Assembly (NCBI RefSeq): GCF_030272615.1
Contig: NC_081406.1
Span: 139,647,361-139,711,360, forward strand
Length of the DNA: 64,000 nt
Source: Cryptomeria japonica
Taxonomy: Eukaryota; Streptophyta; Pinopsida; Cupressales; Cupressaceae
Direction: 5' to 3'
In this document: positions 57,541 to 64,000 of the stretch, one piece after another
Numbering within the stretch: position 1 is the first letter of the stretch
How the letters are laid out: each line of letters opens with the position of its first letter
The notes under the pieces: model-generated
Told to the model about the DNA's origin: nothing
The model's input: the letters and a program-made list of their open reading frames with translations, nothing else
Database searches by the model: none
Program-made: the position numbers and the translations under genes

Positions 57541-58620
57541 AGCTTGAGAGGATTAGGATTAGGGGCCTTACATTCAGCGACTAGATGGCCAACTTTGGAG
57601 AATTTTTTACAAAAGAGAGTAGCATCTTCATAAACCAAATCCTAAGTCTAACTTCCCAATTGGATTTCAGAGTTATAAAGTTGGAAAGGTTTTTACTGGC
57701 CATAGCCAAAACACAGAAACAAGCATACACAAACTTGGATTTAGCCAGGTAATCTAATCTTCCATTACAAAGTGCCCAAACATATTTCCAATCCATCTAA
57801 ACACCGATTCATCCTAGTATTCCAATGGTAGTCCCGAAAGACAGACCCAAATAGGGGCAAACTTATCCAAATCAATTGTTGGGTCAAAACTTGGTTTCCA
57901 TCTACATAGAGAAAGGTGATGTTTTCCACACATCCAAAATCTAGAGAAAACCATGAGAACATCCTCCTCCATCATAAACTTAAGAAGAAATAAAGCATTA
58001 GGCATGGCACTAATAGAAACAATACCCTTTAGCTTCCATTTTGTAGCAGCCCATTTCCTAACCATATTGACAGTAGGTCTGAGGGAGAAAAATTATCCCA
58101 CTAGAGTATTGTTTATGTTTGACACCATACTATCCACAACCGCATGCGATAAGATAATAGTTGTGATCTCCTCAATTTGTATTTAGTTAGGGAAAAAGTT
58201 GGGGTTCTCCCCTCCTTAAGTGTTTCAACCAAGGACATTCTTCTAGCCCTTGTCAAGTGTGCTACCATTTGGCACCACCTTCTCTGTCTCCCCATATTTG
58301 GAAACAATCTCATCATGAGAGACAGTCACATTGTAATTGGAAATGGTCATGTTTAGAGTTGAAAGGGGCTTTGAATGCCTAAGTTGGGAAAATACCAAAG
58401 GTCCCAATGAAACCACCATCTCATTACCGTTTAATAACATCTCATTCACATGTGGAGTGTTCATAGGCCCCCCCACGAGATGAGTAGCCACCTTATCACC
58501 AAGGGAAGCATTATCCCTAGAAAGAGTAGCAAGATTTGTGACAAGGTTTGTCACCATAGTAGAATCTAGGAAAGGATCAACGGGTGGGGAGATCTGACCT
58601 CCACCTTCCATGGACACCAT
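57536..58620 (-). pseudogene. LINE ORF1, DUF4283 and zinc-knuckle part
   Basis: ATG at 58620 gives MVSMEGGGQISPPVDPF. The DUF4283 region (57814-58065) shows WKLKGIVSISAMPNALFLLK, CRWKPSFDPTIDLDK and APIWVCLSGLPLEY. The zinc knuckle near 57600 reads CKKFSKVGHLVAEC (C-x2-type spacing partly altered; the first cysteine is a phenylalanine). This combination is the nucleic-acid-binding ORF1 of plant L1 LINEs. Several stops and frameshifts, for example near 58110 and 57800. Confidence 0.88.
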
Positions 58621-59676
58621 GAGAGAGGAGATTCAAAATTCAAAATCGATCCAACAATAGGAAAGTTGCAGAGCACAAAATATTAATGTACATAGTTTCT
58701 TTAAAAGATAATATTTACTTTCTAATAGGGAAAATTATATATATAATTTTAATTTCTAATGGTGAAAAGTGTATATATAATTTTATATTTTTTATATAAC
58801 TAAACTTTCCACCACCCTAAACTACCTGTACATATGCAAATTTCACTTTTAGAAATTCGTATTTAAATTCTTTATTTTTTAAATTCAAAACTAATTTTTA
58901 CCCACTATTGACCATTTCATTAGGCATTATGAATTGACTTTTCTTGTAATTATTTTCATTTGTGTGTTTGGTTATTGTATTTAAGAATAACAATTTAGTA
59001 ACCTAAAAATCATTTGAGATAACCTAAGACTTGTGAAGCACATCTAAATTTCAAAAAAATTAAGTGCATAATTAGAGATGGGCTCTATGATTATTAGTTG
59101 TCCTTAATCCTTATCTAAGTGTATAATATATTCTAATATACAATAGAATATGTATTTAAATATAAATATATCCAATATTATAATAAAAAATAAATAATTA
59201 TAAATTATACTATATTTAATTTACATTAAACATAGTTTGTTTTTTTCAATTTAATGAAAAGTATAATTAACATTGAAGCTAATATTATTATATTTAAAGA
59301 TTTATATATTATAACGAATTTATAATTATTTTTTAATAAATTTACATTTATTTTTAAATAATAATATAGATAACATTTTATGATTTAAAATTTAAATTAT
59401 CAAGTATTTTTTAAAATAGTCCTAAAGTAGTTAATTATTTACCCAATTATGAGCTCTTGTGGCAGCACCTTCTAAAGTAATATGAGCACTTGCCACACCA
59501 CCTTCTTCAAATTCAAAATTGGTTATAAATATATGTTTAATATTAAATGAAGTAAAGTTTCAAACTAGATCTTTTATTTAAAATAAATTTCTTTATGTAT
59601 TACTATATACAATATTTTAATTTAACATAATATAAATGATTGAATATAGTTTTAAAATATTATTATGATATAAAGT
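58621..59676. other. AT-rich intergenic DNA
   Basis: Upstream of the LINE ORF1; very AT-rich with no gene, repeat array or recognisable element seen. The 5' end of the LINE could not be placed. Confidence 0.55.
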
Positions 59677-59691
59677 TATATATCTCCTACT
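59677..59691. repeat. Left TSD of the 1.8-kb retroposon
   Basis: TATATATCTCCTACT, 15 bp, identical to 61500-61514. Confidence 0.88.
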
Positions 59692-61499
59692 ATTGCTAAA
59701 CGAATTGATAGGAGAGATGGGCAGGACCAAGCAAGCTACTAGGAATGAGAAAGATAGGATTTTTGTTGGTAAAGACTCAGGTGAAGAGGATGAGGATAGT
59801 GATACAAATGGGTTGGGAGAAGGTCTTTTCCCTTTAGCCTATGCTTGATACTTAGCCTTGTACGTCGGTTTTGCTCTTGGATGCCATTTTCTAAAGATCT
59901 TGGCTAAGTGAGGTGGGGAAGGAGGTGACCTTTTCCTCCCTGCTCTCCTTGGTAGATGTTGGGTATTTCAAGGATTTTTTGGGTGTTGGAGGAAGCAGTA
60001 TATCTAGTTACATGAAGGTGCAGCCGTGTTGGTGGGTGCTCTTCGCTTTGGGTTTGAGCAAGATGCTTTGTGTCTTTGGAAATGGAAGTCCCAACCTTTT
60101 GGGGATGGGGTTTTATGTCTCAGTGGTTGGCCTGATATGGGTTTTTCTCTACTCAAGTTTGTGGGGCTTCCACTCTTGTGGGTTGTTTGGCTGTTTTGGA
60201 TCACCTACTTCTTTTTTTTGTTGGTTTTTCTATGTGGACTCTTTGTTATCTCTTGGTTTATTCCTTGGTGAGGGTTTTTTATGCTCTTCTTGTCCATTCT
60301 CAAGGATCTTTATATGAGGTTTTTTCCTCTCCTATGGAGGTGGAGTGGTGGCATGGATTCTAGGCTGAGATTCGGTTGTCATGAAAGTCGGGTTCCTCTC
60401 CTTCTTGTCCTATTGTGGTGGCCCTTTCTCCTATTGGGGTGGAGAGTAGGTGTGGGGGAGTTTCTCAACTGCTGTTGTTTGTGTTTTTGGTTGAGGGAGC
60501 TAGTCAAAACCCTCACATGGTATTATTTGTAGATGGTTTTGGGTTTGTGGCTTTATCTCTTTTTTGAGAATGATTTTCTAGTTGCGAGAGCCTATAAAAT
60601 CCCTCTTGGCCAGATTGTACGTTCAGGACAAGATGTTGTTTTCTGGGCCTTAGCAAGCTGTGGAAGCCTTGTAAAACTAACTTTCTTGTCGACTTGTTTC
60701 CCTTCTTTTCTTATTGAGGTAGCCCTTTCTACTATTGAGGTGGAGAGTAGGTATGCGGGAGCATGTTGGATGTTGTAGTTCATGTTACTGGTTGAGGGAG
60801 TTGGTCATAACCCTCATGGTGTTCTTCACAGATGGTTTTGGGTTCATAGTCTTATCTTTGTTTCCCATAATGGTTTGCTAGTTGTGGGAGCCTGTAAAAA
60901 TCCTCTTGGCCAGATTGTACATGTAGGTAATGTTGTTGTTTTCCAAGCCTTAGCAAGTTGTGGGAGCCTTGTAAAACCCACTTTCAAAGTTGAGGGAGCC
61001 TAGAAAAACCCTACGCTTTTAGATTTTTTCTAGGACTCGCTGGTTGCCAACAATTTTCAAGGGCCTAGTTTGGCCAATGTTTGTTTTTCGTTAGGTATTG
61101 TTTGTGTGGTATTTTGTGGCTAGGAGCTTCTATTACAGGTTATGGGAGTCTGGTTAAACCCTTCTTATTGGTTGAGGGTGCTAGTTAAAACCCTTGTTCC
61201 TTGTATTTTGTGGTCTAGTGTTTGTTGATTTAGACCATCTTCTTGTGCCAACCTGTGTTGTAATGTCTTATGTGTAAGGTTTAGCTGGTGTTCGGTTGCA
61301 TGTGGATGCTCTAGTTTTTTAATTTTGGTTTGTGCAGTCTTTGGGTTTGGGCTTTGGATCCCCATATGTCGAGAAGATTTCAGGTCCTTTTAAAACTTAA
61401 TGTTCACTGCCAGGTAGTCTAGTTCATTTCTTGTTGCCAGCTTTCTGGTTGTATGGGTTTTAGGGTTCCATCAAAACCTGTTTTATCCTAATCAAAAAC
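59692..61499 (+). mobile_element. Non-LTR retroposon, 1.8 kb, with perfect 15-bp TSD
   Basis: Long variable-length TSDs of this kind are made by LINE machinery. The 3' end, TAGGGTTCCATCAAAACCTG then TTTTATCCTAATCAAAAAC, looks like a plant LINE-type 3' tail and sets the plus orientation. No endonuclease or reverse-transcriptase motif is present, so it is either a 5'-truncated or rearranged LINE or a dependent retroposon. A 43-codon frame starting MGRTKQATRNEKDRIFVGKD lies at 59717-59848 near the 5' end. A Trp/Phe/Leu-rich open stretch at 59913-60317 is probably not a gene. The 3' half contains repeats of GTTGAGGGAGCnAGTnAAAA, and the stretch around CTCTTGGCCAGATTGTAC at 60603 recurs at 60902. 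Confidence 0.8.
60578..61002. repeat. Tandem duplication of about 300 bp in the retroposon
   Basis: CTCTTGGCCAGATTGTAC and GCCTTAGCAAG..GTGGnAGCC occur in the same order at 60603-60670 and 60902-60970, together with the upstream GATGGTTTTGGGTT. Confidence 0.8.
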
Positions 61500-61514
61500 T
61501 ATATATCTCCTACT
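61500..61514. repeat. Right TSD of the 1.8-kb retroposon
   Basis: TATATATCTCCTACT, exact partner of 59677-59691. A short pyrimidine-rich run with CCTCTATATCTCC follows to about 61615. Confidence 0.88.
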
Positions 61515-63546
61515 TCTATCTTCTTACCTTGTATATCTCCTATCTCTATTTCCTAAAGCCTCTCTCTCATTCGTCCCCCTCTATATCTCCCCCTTTCTAT
61601 CCCTCTCACTTCATTAGCTTGATTGTCTTCTCAATTTATAGGTTTTCTTTTAGTTGTGTTTGGATCTCTAAAATCTAGTGCATAGTTGATTTGAAGATAT
61701 TACATTGAACCTTTGTTGCAGAAACATCATGGTCAAACTTGTGAACTTTGTTTTTATCATATTTTTGTATTTTTTGACCAATTTATAAAAGAATCAAAAT
61801 ATAAGAACAATTTTGTTATATCATTCTTAAATATTTATTTATTTATCTTCAACTCTTTTATGCAAACGCCTAAAATATATTTTAAATTTTTTTTTAACTA
61901 ATAATTATTCTAAATTTTGGCATGTAAGGAAATTATTATATTACATCATACCAATTGTTCGTTTATTTTCTACTCTAACATAACCATACTATTGGCATGA
62001 ACTTGACACATTGTGTCCCTTGTTTACATATGCTAAGTCTAAACAACTAAGAGATGTGCATATAGAAATTATTCATAACTTTAAAACTATTTATCATTCT
62101 AAAAATCTAAAAGATATATTAGATTGTATACTTTTTTATTATAGGATTAAATTGAAAAATAGTATTTATTTTACAAATTAAGGTAATCGATAGATTATTT
62201 TTTAATATTTTAAAAAATTTTAAAATTGCAAATTTATAAAAAAATTATTTATTTGTTAAATAAATTAAAAAAGTGTCACATCTACTTATATTTCCTTTAC
62301 TTTAGATTACTCATACTTAGATTGGCCACAATATAAGACCTATTTTTTATATTGTTTTATAAGTTTGAATAATGTCTTATTGAAATATGTAGTTATGAAC
62401 AAATGAATTTCAATTTAAATTAAAAATAACATCCTATAAAATATAAATTGATTATACGAAAAAAATTACTATTTTATTTCCAAAATGTATGATAACTTAT
62501 TCAATTATTGACATGAAATTACTTAAGTTTGTAATTAGCATTTTATTTTTCACTTAGGTTGATCACTTAGCCCACCATGATGTCGTAATAAACTTCAATA
62601 AAATTTATTTTAAATAATATGGTTTGGAAAACTTACTCTTGGGTTGTGATTATACAAAATCAAATGTCATTATAACTCTATTTGATGGCCTAATATATTT
62701 TTTTAATAAATATTTCTTTTGAAAAATATCTACAAGTAGCAAGAGGTTGCATCAAATCCTTTCCTTGCATCAAACCATCTCATAGATCTTTAGATATTTT
62801 CTAAATATTGATGTTTTTCTTTTGGATTCCTATAACTATTATGGTTTTCAACTTTTCAAAACTTTAATTAGAACTTCTTCCAACTTCACTATCTATAAAT
62901 GTCTTATGTAAAACAATGATTTATTTTGTCTCAAAACATTTTTTATCTTCTTAAAAATTCAAAGCTTTCATGATTGCTATCATTTTTCACATATGAACAT
63001 TTATACTAGAACAATTTTTTGAACATATTTGTTATATTTTTCCAATTTGATCCGTAGCTCCATCCACATTCCATTTGCATGCAATCTGTAATCGGTTATT
63101 TTTTATTCCTTTGTTCCAATATATTTTTTCTTAATGAGTTCTCAAACCACAACTACTACAAGGATGTATATTCCAACACTTGTACTTTAATGTTCTTTCC
63201 TATTACAATGAGAACACAACACACACAACATTCCTTGAACTAATTTTTTTATTCTAGAACACCTATATCATCATTTTCTTTGCCTATGACATACTCAAGA
63301 ACTTAATTTTTTGGTCTCATAATTGGTTCCATAGGCTTTATAATTTCTTGTTCGCACTTTCATAATCCTTAACCAATATAACCCCTTTTTTTAATGATCT
63401 TGAAACCAATATTATTTTCACAATATCATTGTTATTCTCATCACACCTAACAAGATTAGCAGACATATTATAATTTATCATCTTCATCTTGACAATATTT
63501 ATCACAAAATAACTTAAGAAAAATCACACTTACCAAATATACCATC
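61515..63546. other. AT-rich intergenic DNA
   Basis: No gene, array or element boundary was found. The sequence is AT-rich without long open frames. Confidence 0.5.
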
Positions 63547-64000
63547 TGTAGACACCTAAAATTGTCCAGTCTAATTAAATAAATATCTTTATTTATTTAA
63601 TTATTTTTAGCCTAATTCTTCTATTAATTAAATAAATCTTTATTTATTTAATTAATTCATTTATCCTCTTCTAGCCTTATTTCTCATTTAAATAAATACA
63701 TTTATTTATTTAAATTGTCCTGTTCTTAAATTAAATAAATACTTTTATTTATTTAATTGATCCCACTTCTTCTATTAATTAAATAAATCTTTATTTATTT
63801 AATTAATTCATTAACTTTTTCTACCCATGACACATGTCATTCATCTCTTAATTCATACACTACCTATACCCTATCATTATTTTCTTATTTCCTCTACCTA
63901 CCCTCTAATCATAGCCGACCATTTATCTTTTACCCCTCTCAATCTTATCCATCCATTTCATATAGTGTCTTTTATATAAGGATATGCTTCCTTCATTATC
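63547..64000 (+). mobile_element. Putative LTR start, cut by the window edge
   Basis: TGTAGACACCTAAAATTGTC opens a stretch with three to four copies of an inverted repeat (AATTAAATAAAT...ATTTATTTAATTA) at 63573-63800. Such starts are familiar from plant LTRs, and TG is a proper terminus. The other end lies outside, so the call is tentative. Confidence 0.4.

Noticed and set aside
59913-60317. Possible membrane protein at 59913-60317
   Set aside because: The hydrophobic Trp/Phe/Leu/Gly composition comes from G/T-rich DNA inside the retroposon; overlapping frames look the same and no motif is present.

Overview
This 64 kb window looks like intergenic DNA of a seed plant with a very large, transposon-filled genome. 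A gymnosperm is my best guess, from the AT-rich background, the giant Tat-type LTR elements and the plant-type DUF4283/zinc-knuckle LINE. That is inference, and no host gene was recognised. Everything that can be read as coding belongs to mobile elements, almost all of it decayed.

The main result is that most of the window resolves into one stack of insertions, each supported by a target-site duplication (TSD). (1) A plant L1-type LINE on the minus strand is the oldest layer. Its ORF1 and the start of ORF2 lie at 54059-58620, and the reverse-transcriptase part lies at 1-1568. (2) A DNA transposon, here called Sola-1 (1569-54058, about 11.9 kb of its own DNA), interrupts the LINE reverse transcriptase; its 4-bp TSD is ATAA/ATAG. 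(3) A Ty3/gypsy Tat-type retrotransposon with giant LTRs (12370-52965, about 20.9 kb of its own DNA, TSD CCAGA) sits 160 bp upstream of the Sola-1 transposase start. (4) A second, related DNA transposon, Sola-2 (14131-33870, about 11.1 kb of its own DNA, TSD GGCT), interrupts the 3' LTR of that retrotransposon. (5) A smaller, non-autonomous Tat-type element (15171-23835, TSD GTTAT) sits inside Sola-2. Separately, a solo LTR (56027-57535, TSD CTTTA) interrupts LINE ORF1. When each insertion is removed, the interrupted reading frame or LTR continues correctly.

The two DNA transposons share a plan: related terminal inverted repeats starting GGGTGAA, a cluster of short palindromes just inside each end, a plus-strand proline-rich accessory gene on the left, and a minus-strand intron-containing DDE transposase on the right, with the two genes convergent. 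The palindrome sequence differs completely between the two elements although its position is the same. I assign them to the Sola superfamily with moderate confidence.

The giant LTR element has LTRs of 6.7-6.9 kb. Each LTR carries a decayed sense-strand reading frame of about 1,200 codons that I do not recognise, plus a set of CTTTCGCCATTTCGCA-like repeats upstream of it. Its internal region encodes gag, protease, an archaeal-type RNase H, reverse transcriptase with a ruined YxDD, a degenerate RNase H and integrase.

To the right of the LINE are AT-rich DNA, a 1.8 kb retroposon with a perfect 15-bp TSD (59692-61499), more AT-rich DNA, and what looks like the start of another LTR running off the right edge (63547 onward).
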